Source of the DNA: Hyperoodon ampullatus
Taxonomy: Eukaryota; Chordata; Mammalia; Artiodactyla; Ziphiidae
DNA length: 64,000 nt
NCBI GenBank assembly: GCA_949752795.1
Contig: CATKHW010000008.1
Coordinates: 3,286,001 to 3,350,000 of the forward strand
Reading direction: 5' to 3'
Positions 1-10,064 of the stretch are shown here, one piece after another. The notes under the pieces are model-generated. The model saw only the letters and a list, made by a program, of their open reading frames with translations, ran no database searches and was not told where the DNA came from. A program made the position numbers and the translations under genes. Every line of letters starts with the position of its first letter. Positions within the stretch are counted from its first letter, which is position 1.

Positions 1-1537
1 TTTTGGACGATAGTTGTCCTTTATTACTCTGCCAGTTTTTGAAATGCTGTGCCCCGGAGCTCCATTGTTCAACACGTTTTTTGTGAGCAGACCGCAAATC
101 CACAATTCCGGTTCAGGACATATACTGGTTCCTGGCGGGTGGCTGAGACTTCGGTTAATTTTTCTTCCTTAACGGAATTTAGAGTGACAAATGCAGGTCC
201 AAATGCCTAACAGCTACTCTCTCATTGGTTCTCCCTCTTCCCTTTCATACTCTGCCAAATTGGCAACTTCTGCGAACCAGGAGGTTAAAGGGGCTGTCTC
301 TGCAAGTTGGGAGATTGATAGTAAAGCAGTTGGAAATTCAAACCGGAGCACCAGGAGAGGTAATATTAGTTGAGTTTTAGAAACCTTTCGTATTCACAGT
401 GTGTCCATTCTATATGTTTCCCGTACATGTTATAGCTGTAGTAATATTCCCTTTAACCTGGAGTGTTGGGACCCTTGGAATGTGTGCCACTCATTATTGC
501 TTTAAATGGTCTGATTTGCTCACTGAATCTCACCAAACCGCTCAGTCCCAAGTGTCCAGGCTTATGCCACATCCAGCTGTCCTTGTACACAGGGCCATTC
601 CAGGTTTCATCAGAGCCCCTGTAGTAATTGTAAAGAATTTCCCTGTTTTTTTGTTTTGTTTTTGAAATTCCTTTTTATAGTGGCTTTGAGCTGATTCTCA
701 CTGCCATGTTTATGCCAGTCTAGACCCACTTGATTCCCTTATGGAGACATATCAATACATAAGTTTTAAGATTCTAACTAGTCAGATATATTCCTCTGTG
801 GGAAATATGGTGTTTTGAGTCCCTTTCACTGTGGAAGGTGTAGGTCTTGTCTATTCCATATTTGGTTTTTGGAACGATAGCTGTACTAATATCAAACTCT
901 GGTTTTATGCATCACCCAACTTCTCCTTCCCCCTTAAGCAGGCATAAGAATGTTTTTTAAATGTGAGACTCTGTTCTCTTTCCTAACTCAGTTGGTGTGT
1001 AGCCATGTTTACAGGATCTTCATAAGTGATATCTTATGATAAGTTTCTTTTTCACTGTGACTTATTTCACTTAGAATCATCGTACATGAATCCACTCATT
1101 TTGCTGCTACTGGCCTTATGACATTGATTTCATGGCTGAGGGATATTCCATCGTACATAATTACCACAATTTCTTCAACGACTTTTGCCTTTCCTTGGAT
1201 ATTTAAGGTGTACCCATGTTGAGATTCTTGTTAGCAGTGCAGCCCTAAATTTTGGGGTGACTCTGTCTTATTGATTTTCAGTTTTCCCAAGGTATATTGC
1301 CTAGAAATGAAGTGCCCTTGGCTCTGTAGCTCTGTTGTTTACTTGTTTTAGGGAACACAATGCACTCCTCCAGAGAGGCAGTTGGCAATTTACATGCCGC
1401 CCATCAGCATAACTAGGCTCCCTGTTCTCCAGGGCTTGTCTTGCCTTTCTGGTTTTTACACATTTTGTGCATGTCCCTGTTCACCTCTGGGAAATGATGC
1501 TTTTTGTAGTGAAGATTTGCATTGCCCGCTTGGTTGC
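1..1537. repeat. Macrosatellite unit 0 (partial, left-cut by window)
   Basis: Unit counted from palindrome to palindrome. This one lacks its palindrome-side start. It opens within the non-LINE segment (the TTTTGGACGATAG motif that in other units lies ~130 bp after the palindrome). The T-rich LINE tail is at 645-664. Confidence 0.9.
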
Positions 1538-1740
1538 TTGGCCAAATGGGCATATGTGTTTTCTCCTGAATATATTCAGGAGAATACGCATATGCACTTT
1601 TTGCCAAGTGCTTCATTGTCGAAGTTGTGTCCCTCTTCCTGTGCTTTATAGGCGATTCCAATGTACATCTGGAAATCTGTTTCCTGCTATTCTGCATCGC
1701 TTTCAAGTCCGCCTCGTTGCCTTCCCTCAACAGATTTTTG
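645..1740 (-). mobile_element. LINE-1 3' end fragment (antisense), unit 0
   Basis: The + strand reads a T tract, then 3'UTR, then antisense ORF2 C-terminal sequence, so the element lies on the minus strand. Recognisable landmarks include GACTTATTTCACTTAGAAT, TGGCTGAGGGATATTCCAT and CAATTTACAT, which follow the order of the mammalian LINE-1 3' end as I know it. The MITE at 1538 interrupts it. The 5' limit (~1740) is approximate because similarity fades. Confidence 0.75.
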
Positions 1741-1838
1741 GACGACAGTTGTCCTTTATTAATCTGCCAGTTTGTGAATTGCTGTGTCGCTGAGCTCCAT
1801 TTTTCAACTCGTTTTGTGTGAGCTGACCGCAAATCCAC
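1413..1838 (-). pseudogene. LINE-1 ORF2 C-terminal remnant, open through the MITE
   Basis: A 141-codon minus-strand frame. Its middle encodes HRKRDTTSTM, resembling the ORF2 segment before the C-terminal Cys-rich region. Then come ~24 codons from the MITE palindrome, then a degenerate continuation ending GKTSPGEQGA, which aligns with the Gly/Glu-rich stretch of the ORF2 C-terminal domain. The first part of the frame (MDLRSAHTK onward) comes from the non-LINE segment. The MITE is ~72 bp, a multiple of three, so it does not break frame in most copies. No catalytic domain (endonuclease or reverse transcriptase core) is present. Confidence 0.6.
1538..1607. mobile_element. Mariner-type MITE palindrome, copy 1 (70 bp)
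   Basis: Inverted repeat beginning TTGGCCAA and centred on GAATATATTC. Two bases shorter than the norm, with one right-arm end reading TTTTGCCAA. Family assignment rests on similarity of the ends to the bovine mariner-derived MITE, from memory. Confidence 0.7.
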
Positions 1839-2380
1839 AATTTTGGTTCAGGACCTATACTGGTTCCTGGCGGGTGGCTGAGATTTTGATTAATTCTTCT
1901 TCCTGCCGGGAAATTAGAGTGACATGTGCCCGTCCAAATGCCGATCAGCTTCTCTGTCATAGGTTCTCCCTCTTCCCTTTCATACTCTGCCAAATTGGCA
2001 ACATGTGCGAACCAGGAGGTTAAAGGGGCTGTCTCTCCAATTTGTAAGATTGATAGCAAAGCATTTGGAAAGTCGAACCGAGGCAGCAGGAGAGGGACTA
2101 TTAATTGAGTTTTAGAAACCTTTGTATTCACAGTGTGTCCATTCTCTAGGTTTCCCGTACATGTTATATCTGTAGTAATATTCCCTTCAACCTGGAGATT
2201 TGGGACCCTTGGAATGTGTGCCACGCATTATTGCTTTAAATGGTCTGCATTTGCTCACTGAATCTCACCAATCCTCTCAGTCCCAAGTGTCCAGCCTTAG
2301 GCCACATCCAGCTGTCGTTGTAGATATGGTCATTCCAGGTTTCATCCGAGCCCCTGAAGGAATTGTAAAGAATTTCCCTA
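1740..2380. other. Unclassified ~640 bp segment of the macrosatellite unit
   Basis: Representative of the non-LINE part of every unit, lying between the ORF2-like flank and the LINE T tract. I do not recognise its family. It contains GGTTAATTCTTCTTCC, CTCTCATTGGTTC and CCAAATTGGCAAC (an inverted CCAAATTGG). It has no long frame conserved between units. It could be the original host locus, an old LTR or a decayed DNA transposon. Equivalent stretches are found in each full unit (for example ~3480-4124, ~30470-31108, ~45968+130 to 46741, ~63015-63671). Confidence 0.6.
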
Positions 2381-3480
2381 TTTTTTTTTTTGTTTTTTTT
2401 TTGAAATTCCTTTTTATAGTGTGTTTGAGATGATTCTCACTGCCATGTTTATGCCTGTCTAGACACACTTGATTCCCTACGGAGACATATCAATACATAG
2501 CTTTTAAGATTCTTACTATTCAGATATATTCCTCTGCTTGAAATATGGGGTTTTGAGTCCCTTTCACTGAGGAAGGTGTAGGCCTTGTCTATTCTGTAGT
2601 TGGTTTTTGGAACGGTACCTGTACTAATATCAAACTCTGGTTTTATGCATCACCCGACCTCTCCTTCCCCCTTAAGCAGGCATAAGAGTGTTTTCTAAAT
2701 GTGAGACTCTGTTCTCTTTCCTAACTCACTTCATGTGTATCCAGCCATGTTTACAGGACCTTCATAAGTGATATCATATGATAAGTTTCTTTTTCTCTGT
2801 GACTTATTTCACTTAGAATCATCGTACCTGAATCCACTCATTTTCGTGCTACTGCCCTTATGACATTGATTTTATGGCTGAGGGATATTCCATCATAGTA
2901 AGTAACACAATTTCTGAACCATTTTTGTCTTTCCTGGGATATTTTAGGTGGACCCAAGTTGAGGTTCTTGTAAGCAGTGCAGCCGTAAATTTTGGGGTGG
3001 CTCTGTCTTATTGATTTTCAGTTTTACCAAGGTATATTGCCTAGAGTGGAAGTGCCCTTGGCTCTGTAGCTCTGTTGTTTACTTCTTTTAGGGAACACAA
3101 TACATTCCTCCAGAGAGGCAGTTGTCAATTTACATCCTGCCCATCAGCATAACTAGGCTCCCTGTTCTCGAGGGCCTGTCTTGCCTTTCTGTTTTTTACA
3201 CATTTCACGGATGTCCCTTCTGACCGGTGGGAATTGATACTTCTTTGTAGTGCAGATTTGCATTGCCCGCTTGCTGGCTTGGCCAAAAAGGGCATATGCG
3301 TTTTCTCCTGAATATATTCAGGAGAAAACGCATATGCCCTTTTTAGCCAAGTGCATCACTGTCGAATTTGTGCCCCTCTTCCTGTGCTTTAAAGGTGATT
3401 CCAATGTACCTCTTGAAATCTGTTTCCTGCTATTCTATCTCGCTTTCAAGTCCGCCTCATTGCCTTCCCTCAACAGATTT
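2381..3480 (-). mobile_element. LINE-1 3' end fragment (antisense), unit 1-2
   Basis: Same structure as the first fragment. The poly-A tail (T tract 2381-2402) is the longest uninterrupted one in array 1. It spans the unit boundary because the MITE at 3279 is nested in it. Confidence 0.75.
3279..3350. mobile_element. Mariner-type MITE palindrome, copy 2
   Basis: 72 bp, arms match at 35 of 36 positions. Both arms carry the same change (GGGCATATG / CATATGCCC) relative to the common GGGCGTATG / CATACGCCC. Confidence 0.75.
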
Positions 3481-5015
3481 TTGGACGATAGTTGTCCATT
3501 ATTACTCTGCCAGTTTTTGAATTGCTGTGCCCCTGAGCACTATTTTTCAACTCGTTTTTTTTGAGCTGACCGCAAGTCCAAAATTTTGGTTCAGGACCTA
3601 TATTGGTTCCCAGAGGGTGGCTGAGACTTTGGTTAATTCTCCTTCCTGCCGGGAAATTAGAGTAACATATGCCCGTCCAAATGCCTAACAGCTACTCTCT
3701 CATTGGTTCTCCCTCTTCCCTTACATACTCTGCCAAATTGGCAACGTGTGGGAACCAGGAGGTTAAAGGGGCTGTCTCTCCAAGTTGGGAGATTGATAGT
3801 AAAGCAGTTGGAAATTCAAACCAGAGCACCAGGAGAGGGACTATTAGTTGAGTTTTAGAAACCTTTCGTATTCACAGTGTGTCCATTCTCTAGGTCTCCT
3901 GTACCTGTTATAGCTGTAGTAATATTTCCTTCAACCTGGAGAGTTGGGACCCTTGGAATGTGTGCCACGCATTATTGCTTTAAATGGTCTGCATTGGCTC
4001 ATCGAATCTCATCAATCCTCTCAGTCCCAAGTGTCCAGCCTTATGCCACATCCAGCTGTCGTTGTAGATAGTGTCATTCCAGGTTTCATCAGAGCCCCTG
4101 TAGGAATTGTAAAGAATTTCCCTGTTTTTTGTTTTGTTTTTGAAATTCCTTTTTATAGTGGGTTTGAGCTGATTCTCTGTGCCATGTTTATGCCAGTCTA
4201 GACACACTTGATTCCCTTACAGAGACATATCAATAGATTGGTTTTAAGATACTTCCTAGTCAGATATATTCCTCTGTGGGAAATATGGGGTTTTGAGTCC
4301 CTTTCACTGAGGAAAGTGTAGGTCTTGTCTATTCCATAGTTGGTTTTTGGAACGGTTCCTGTACTAATATCAAACTCTGGTTTTATTCATCACTCGACCT
4401 TTTCTTCACCCTTAAGCAGGCACAAGAGTGTTTTCTAAATGTGAGACTCTGTTCTCTTTCCTAACTCTGTTCTTGTGTAGCCATGTTTACAGGACCTTCA
4501 TAAATGATATCTTATGTTAAATTTATTTTCCTCTGTGACTTATTTCACTTAGAATCATCGTACCTGAATCCACTCATTTTGCTGCTACTGGCCTTATGAC
4601 ATTTATTTCATGGCTGAGGGATATTCCATCTTACATAAGTAACACAATTTCTTGAACCATTTTTGTCTTTCCTGGGATATTTAAGGTGTACTCAAGTTGA
4701 GGTTCTTGTTAGCAGTGCAGCCCTAAATTTTGGGTTGGCTCTGTCTTATTGATTTTCAGTTTTCCCAAGGTATATTCCCTAGACTGGAAGTGCCCTTGGC
4801 TCTGTAGCTCTGTTGATTACTTGTTTTAGGGAACACAATGCACTCCTCCAGAGAGGCAGTTGGCAATTTACATCCTGTCCATCAGCATAACTAGGCTCCC
4901 TGTTCTCCAGCGCCTGTCTTGCCTTTTTGGTTTTACACATTTTGCCGATGTCCCTTTTGACCGGTGGGAAGTGACACTTCTTTGTACTGCATATTTGCAT
5001 TACCCGCTTGCTTGC
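3279..5015. repeat. Macrosatellite unit 2 (1737 bp)
   Basis: Complete unit; T tract at ~4125. Its GTAGGAATTG variant just before the T tract is shared with unit 4, while other units read GAAGGAATTG. The two units are therefore related more closely than neighbours are. Confidence 0.92.
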
Positions 5016-5215
5016 TTGACCAAAAAGGGCGTATGCGTTTTCTCCTGAATATATTCAGGAGAAAACGCATACGCCCTTTTTGGCCAAGTGCCTCATTGTC
5101 GAAGTAGTGCCCCTCGTCCTGTGCTTTAAATGCAATTCCATTATACATCTTGAAATCTGTTTCTTATTATTCTGCTCACTTTCAAATCGGCCTCGTTGCC
5201 TTTCCTCAACAGATT
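4125..5215 (-). mobile_element. LINE-1 3' end fragment (antisense), unit 2-3
   Basis: T tract 4125-4141, then 3'UTR and ORF2 antisense; MITE nested at 5016. Stop codons and frame shifts break the ORF2 reading. Confidence 0.75.
5016..5087. mobile_element. Mariner-type MITE palindrome, copy 3
   Basis: 72 bp, 35 of 36 arm positions pair. The single mismatch is in the left end (TTGACC). The interior is the apparent array consensus. Confidence 0.75.
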
Positions 5216-6750
5216 TTTGGACGATAGTTGTCCTTTATTACTCTGCCAGTATATGAATTGCTCTGTCCCTGAGCTCCATTTTTCAACTCGTTTTTTGTGA
5301 GCTGACCGCAAGTTCAAAATTTTGGGTCTGGTCCTACACTGGTTCCCGGCCGGTGGCTGAGACTTTGGTTAATTCTTCTTCCTGCTGGGAAATTAGAGTG
5401 TCATGTGCCCGTCCAAATGCCTAACAGCTACTCTCTCATTGGTTCTCCCTCTTCCCTTTCATCCTCTGCCAAATTGGCAACCAGTGTGAAACAGGAATTT
5501 AAAGGGGCTGTCACTCCAAGTTGCTAGATTGATAGTAAAGCAGTTGGAAATTCAAACCAGAGCACCAGGAGAGGGACTATTAGTTGAGTTTTAGAAACAT
5601 TTCGTATTCACAGTGTGTCCATTCTGTAGGTTTCCCGTCATTGTTATAGCTGTAGTAATGTTCCGTTCAACCTGGAGAGTTGGGACCCTTGGTATGTGTG
5701 CCACACATTATTGCTTTAAATGGTCTGCATTTGCTCAACGAATCTCACCAATCCTCTCAGTCCCAAGTGTCCAGCCTTATGCCACATCCAGCTGTCGTTG
5801 TAGATAGTGTCATTCCAGGTTTCATCAGAGCCCCTGAAGAAAGTGTAAATAATTTCCCTGTTTTTTGTTTTGTTTATGAAATTCCTTTTTAGAGTGGCTT
5901 TGACAAGATTCTCCCTGCCATGTTTATGCCAGTCTGGACACACTTCATTCCCTTATGGAGACATATCAATACATAGGTTTTAACATTCTTACTAGTCAGA
6001 TATATTCCTCAGTGGGAAATATTGGTTTTGAGTCCCTTTCACTGAGGAAGGTGTAGATCTTGTCTATTCCGTATTTGGTTTTTGGAACGGTACCTGTACT
6101 AATATGAAACTCTGGTTTTATGCATCACCCCACCTCTCCTTCGCCCTTAAGCAGGCATAAGTGTGTTTTCTAAAGGTGAGACTCTTTTCTCTTTCCTAAC
6201 TCAGTTCATGTGTATCCATGTTTACAGGACCTTCATAAGTGATATCTTATGATAAGTTTATTTTTCTCTGTGACTTATTTCACTTAGAATCATCGTACCT
6301 GAATCCACTCATTTTGCGGCTACTGGCCTTATGACATTGATTTCATGGCTGAGGGATATTCCATCTTACGTAAATAACACAATTTCTTGAACCATTTTTG
6401 TCTTTCCTGGGATATTTAAGCTGTACCCAAGTTGAGGTTCTTGTAAGCAGTGCAGCCCTAAATTTTTGGGTTGCTCTGTCTTATTGATTCTCAGTTTTCC
6501 AAAGGTATATTCCCTAGCCTGGAAGTGCCCTTGGCTCTGGAGCTCTGTTGACTACTTGTTTTAGGGAACACAATGCACGCCACCAGAGAGGCAGTTGCCA
6601 ATTTACATCCTGCCCATCAGCATAACTAGGCTCCTTGTTCTACAGGGCCTGTCTTGCCTTTCTGGTTTTACATATTTTGTGGCTCTCCCTTTTGACCGGT
6701 GGGAAGTGACACTTCTTTGTAGTGCAGATTTGCATTGCCCGCTTGCTTGC
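5016..6750. repeat. Macrosatellite unit 3 (1735 bp)
   Basis: Complete unit; T tract at ~5861. The non-LINE segment carries private changes (for example the aacaggaattt reading near 5490 where others read aaccaggaggtt). Confidence 0.92.
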
Positions 6751-6955
6751 TTGGCCAAAAAGGGCCTATGTATTTTCTCCTTAATATATTCAGGAGAAAA
6801 CGCATATGCCCTTTTTGGCCAAGTGCATCATTTACGAAGTTGTTCCTCTCTTCATGTGCTTTAAAGGCAACTCCAATGTACCTCTTGAAATTTGTTTCCT
6901 TCTATCCTGGCTCGCTTTCAAATCCGCCTCGTTGCCTTCCCTCAACAGATTTTTG
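5861..6955 (-). mobile_element. LINE-1 3' end fragment (antisense), unit 3-4
   Basis: T tract from 5861; MITE nested at 6751. Upstream T tract and downstream ORF2 part are colinear with the other copies. Confidence 0.75.
6751..6822. mobile_element. Mariner-type MITE palindrome, copy 4
   Basis: 72 bp with four arm mismatches, three of them clustered in the left arm (GGGCCTATGTA). Confidence 0.75.
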
Positions 6956-8493
6956 GAAGATAACTGTCCTTTATTACTCTGCCATTTTGTGAATTGCTAT
7001 GCACCTGAGCTCCATTTTTCAACTCTTTTTTAGTGAGCTGACCGCAAGTCCAAAATTTTGGTTCAGGACCTATATTTGTTCCCGGAGGGTGGCTGAGACT
7101 TTGGTTAATTCTCCTTCCTGCCTGAAAATTAGAGTGACATGTGCCCATCCAAATGCCTAACAGCTACTCTCTCATTGTTTCTCTCTCTTCCCTTACATAC
7201 TCTGCCAAATTGGCAACCTTTGCGAACCAGGAGGTTAAAGGGGCTGTCTCTCCAAGTTGGGACATTGATAGTAAAGCAGTTGGAAAGTCAAACCGGAGCA
7301 CCAGTAGAGGGACTATTAGTTGAGTTTTAGAAACCTTTCGTTTTCACAGTGTGTCCATTCTCTAGGTTTCCCGTACATGTTATAGCTGTAGTAATATTCC
7401 CTTCAACCTGGAGATTTGGGACCCTTGGAACGTGTGCCACACATTATTGCTTTAAATGGTCTGCATTGGCTCACCGAATGTCATCAATCCTCTCAGTCCC
7501 AAGTGTCCAGCCTTATGCCACATCCAACTGTCGTTGTAGATAGTGTCATTCCAGGTTTCATCAGAACCCCTGTAGGAATTGGAAAGAATTACCCTGTTTT
7601 TTGTTTTGTTTTTGAAATTCTTTTTTATAGTGGATTTGAGCTGATTCTCAATGCCATGTTTATGCCAGTCTAGACACACTTGATTCCCTTACAGAGACAT
7701 ATCAATACATTGGTTTTAAGATACTTTCTAGTCAGATATATTCCTCTGCGGGAAATATGGGGTTTTGAGTCCCTTTCACTGAGGAAAGTGTAAGTCTTGT
7801 CTATTCCGTAGTTGGTTTTTGGAATGGTACCTGTACTAATATCAAACTCTGATTTTATGCATCACCCCACCTTTCCTTCACCCTTAAGCAGGCACAAGAG
7901 TGTTTTCTAAATGTGAGACTCTGTTCTCTTTCCTAACTCAGTTCATGTGTATCCAGCCATGTTTACAGGACCTTCATAAGTGATATCTTATGATAAGTTT
8001 CTTTTTCTCTGTTACTTATGTCACTTAGAATCATCGTACCTGAATCCACTCATTTTGCTGCTACTGGCCTTATGACATTGATTTCATGGCTGAGGGATAT
8101 TCCATCTTACATAAGTAACACAATTTCTTGAACCATTTTTGTCTTTCCTGGGATATTTAAGGTTTTACCCAAGTTGAGATTCTTGTAAGCAGTGCAGCCC
8201 TAAATTTTGGGGTGGCTCTGTCTTATTGAATTTCAGTTTTCCCAAGGTATGTTCCCTAGACTGGAAGTGCCCTTGGCTCTGTAGCTCTGTTGTTAACTTG
8301 TTTAAGGGAACACAATGCACTCTTCCAGAGAGGCAGTTGACAATTTACATCCTGCCCATCAGCATAACTAGGCTCCCTGTTCTCCAGGGCCTTTCTTGCC
8401 TTTCTGATTTTTACACATTTTACGGATGTCCCGTTTTACCGGTTGGAAGTGATACTTCTTTGTAGTGCAGATTTGCATTGCCCGCTTGCTTGC
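6751..8493. repeat. Macrosatellite unit 4 (1743 bp)
   Basis: Complete unit; T tract at ~7597. It shares diagnostic variants with unit 2, suggesting a two-unit periodicity in this part of the array. Confidence 0.92.
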
Positions 8494-8695
8494 TTGGCCA
8501 AAAACGGCGTATGCGTTTTCTCCTGAATATATTCAGGAGAAAATGCATACACCCTTTTTGGCCAAGTGCATCATTGTCGAAGTTGTGCCCCTCTTCCTGT
8601 GTCTTAAAGGTGATTCCAATGTACCTCTTGAAATCTCTTTCCTACTATTCTGGCTCGCTTTCAAGTCCACCTCATTGCCTTCCCTCAACAGATTT
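7597..8695 (-). mobile_element. LINE-1 3' end fragment (antisense), unit 4-5
   Basis: T tract from 7597; MITE nested at 8494. Contains the conserved ATAAGTGATATCTTATG block that serves as the minisatellite junction in unit 5. Confidence 0.75.
8494..8565. mobile_element. Mariner-type MITE palindrome, copy 5
   Basis: 72 bp with three arm mismatches. The right arm has CATACACCC while the left retains GGCGTATG. Confidence 0.75.
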
Positions 8696-9339
8696 TTGGA
8701 AGATTGTTTTCCTTTATTACTCTGCCAGTTTGTGAATTGCTGTGCCCCTGAGCTCCATTTTTCAACTCGTTTTTTGTGAGCTGACCGCAAGTCCCAAATG
8801 TTGGTTCAGGACCTACACTGGTTCCCGGCGATTGCATGAGACTTTGGATAATTCTTCTTCGTGCCGGGAAATTAGAGTGACATGTGCCCGTCCAAATGCC
8901 TAACAGCTACTCTCTCATTGGTACTCCCTCTTCTCTTTCATCCTTTGCCAATTTGGCAACCTGTGCGAACCAGGAAGTTAAAGGGGCTATCTCTCCAAGT
9001 TGGGAGATTGATAGTAAAGCAGTTGGAAAGTGAAACCAGAGCACGAGTAGAGGGACTATTAGTTGAGTTTTAGAAACCTTTTGTATTCACAGTGTGTCCA
9101 TTCTCTAGGTTTCCCGTACATGTTATAGTTGTAATAATATTCCCTTCTATCTGGAGAGTTGGGACCCAAGGAATGGTTGCCACGCATTATTGCTTTAAAT
9201 GGTCTGCATTTGCTCACCGAATCTGACGAATCCTCTCAGTCCCAAGTGTCCAGCCTTATGCCACATCCAGCTGTCATTGTAGATAGGGTCATTCCAGGTT
9301 TCATCAGAGCCCCTGAAGGAATTGTAAAGAATTTCCCTG

Positions 9340-9732
9340 TTTTTTTTTTGTTTTGTTTTTAAATTCCTTTTTATCATGGGTTTCAGCTGATTTTCACTGC
9401 CATGTTTATGCCAATCTAGACACATTTGATTCCCATACGGAGGCATATCAATACATAGGTTTTAATATTCTTACCAGTCAGATATATTCCTCTGCAGAGA
9501 ATAGGGGTGTTGAGTACCGTGAACTGAGGAAGTAGTATGTCTTGTCTATTCTGTATTTTGATTATGGATGGTACCCGTACTAATATCAAACTCTGGTTTT
9601 ATGCATCTCCCCACCTCTCCTTTCCCCTTAAGCAGGCATAAGTATGTTTTCTCTATGTGAGACTCTGTTCTCTTTACTAATTCATTTCATGTGTACCCAT
9701 GTTTACATTTCCTTCATAAGTGATATCTTATG
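9340..9732 (-). mobile_element. LINE-1 3'UTR fragment (antisense), cut by minisatellite
   Basis: Only the poly-A tail and distal 3'UTR remain. The ORF2 part is missing because minisatellite replaces it after position 9732. Confidence 0.75.
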
Positions 9733-9990
9733 TCAGAATGCTCCATGGCTCTTGTCATCATAATGCTCCATGATGCTTGTCACCACCATTATCCATGGTC
9801 TTCTCATCACAATGCTCCACGGTCTTGCCATCACATTGCTCCATGTCCCTTGTCAACACAATTCTCCACCTCTTAGTCATCACAATATTCCATGACATTT
9901 CTCATCACAATGTTACATGCTCTTGTCATCACAATTCTCCGTGCACTTGTCATCGCAATGCTCCCTGAACCCTGTCATCACAATGCACCA

Positions 9991-10064
9991 TGCCCATCAT
10001 CATAATGATTCATGCTATTGTCATCACAATGAAATCAAAATGCTCCATGTCCTCTGTCATCACA
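9991..10064. repeat. Higher-order landmark motif (CCCATCATCATAATG) in minisatellite
   Basis: A derived set of minisatellite units reading TGCCCATCATCATAATG, then a CTATTGTCATCACAATGAAA block with an extra AATGAAATC insertion. It recurs at 9991, 12305, 13659, 14622, 16225, 18319, 19282, 21953, 26105, 27660 and 29457 (truncated), and at 50017, 52595 and 60011 in block 2. The irregular spacing (963-4152 bp) marks ancestral higher-order units with later gains and losses. Confidence 0.85.

Larger units (their letters stand above)
1538..3278. repeat. Macrosatellite unit 1 (1741 bp)
   Basis: Complete unit: palindrome, ORF2-like flank to ~1740, non-LINE segment ~1740-2380, then LINE-1 from the T tract at ~2381. 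The T tract is longer here than in most units (22 bases with one G). Confidence 0.92.
1..9732. repeat. Macrosatellite array 1 (~1.74 kb unit)
   Basis: Head-to-tail copies of one long unit. The nested palindrome recurs at 1538, 3279, 5016, 6751 and 8494, giving spacings of 1741, 1737, 1735 and 1743 bp. The window opens inside the non-LINE part of a unit, so the array continues to the left. The array stops abruptly at 9732, inside the LINE-1 part of a unit, where minisatellite begins. Copies differ by scattered substitutions and small indels, with no large rearrangement. Confidence 0.95.
8494..9732. repeat. Macrosatellite unit 5, truncated by minisatellite
   Basis: Begins normally, T tract at ~9340, then stops after GTGATATCTTATG. 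Its last ~250 bp carry variants (TTTACATTTCC, GTATGTTTTCTC, GATTATGG) found elsewhere only in the unit next to the second minisatellite block. Confidence 0.92.

Noticed and set aside
640..1745. Target-site duplication flanking the LINE-1 fragment
   Set aside because: No convincing direct repeat could be found between the sequence before the T tract and that after the ORF2 end. The 5' limit is too eroded.
3279..3350. Hairpin as a microRNA precursor or transcription terminator
   Set aside because: A perfect stem without loop or mismatches, present in every unit, is better explained by a MITE. A small RNA cannot be claimed from sequence alone.
6570..6600. CTCF-like motif (CCACCAGAGAGGCAG) once per unit, as in other macrosatellites
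   Set aside because: It carries an extra base relative to the CTCF core, and most units read CCTCCAGAGAGGCAG, which is weaker. The position corresponds to LINE-1 ORF2 sequence.
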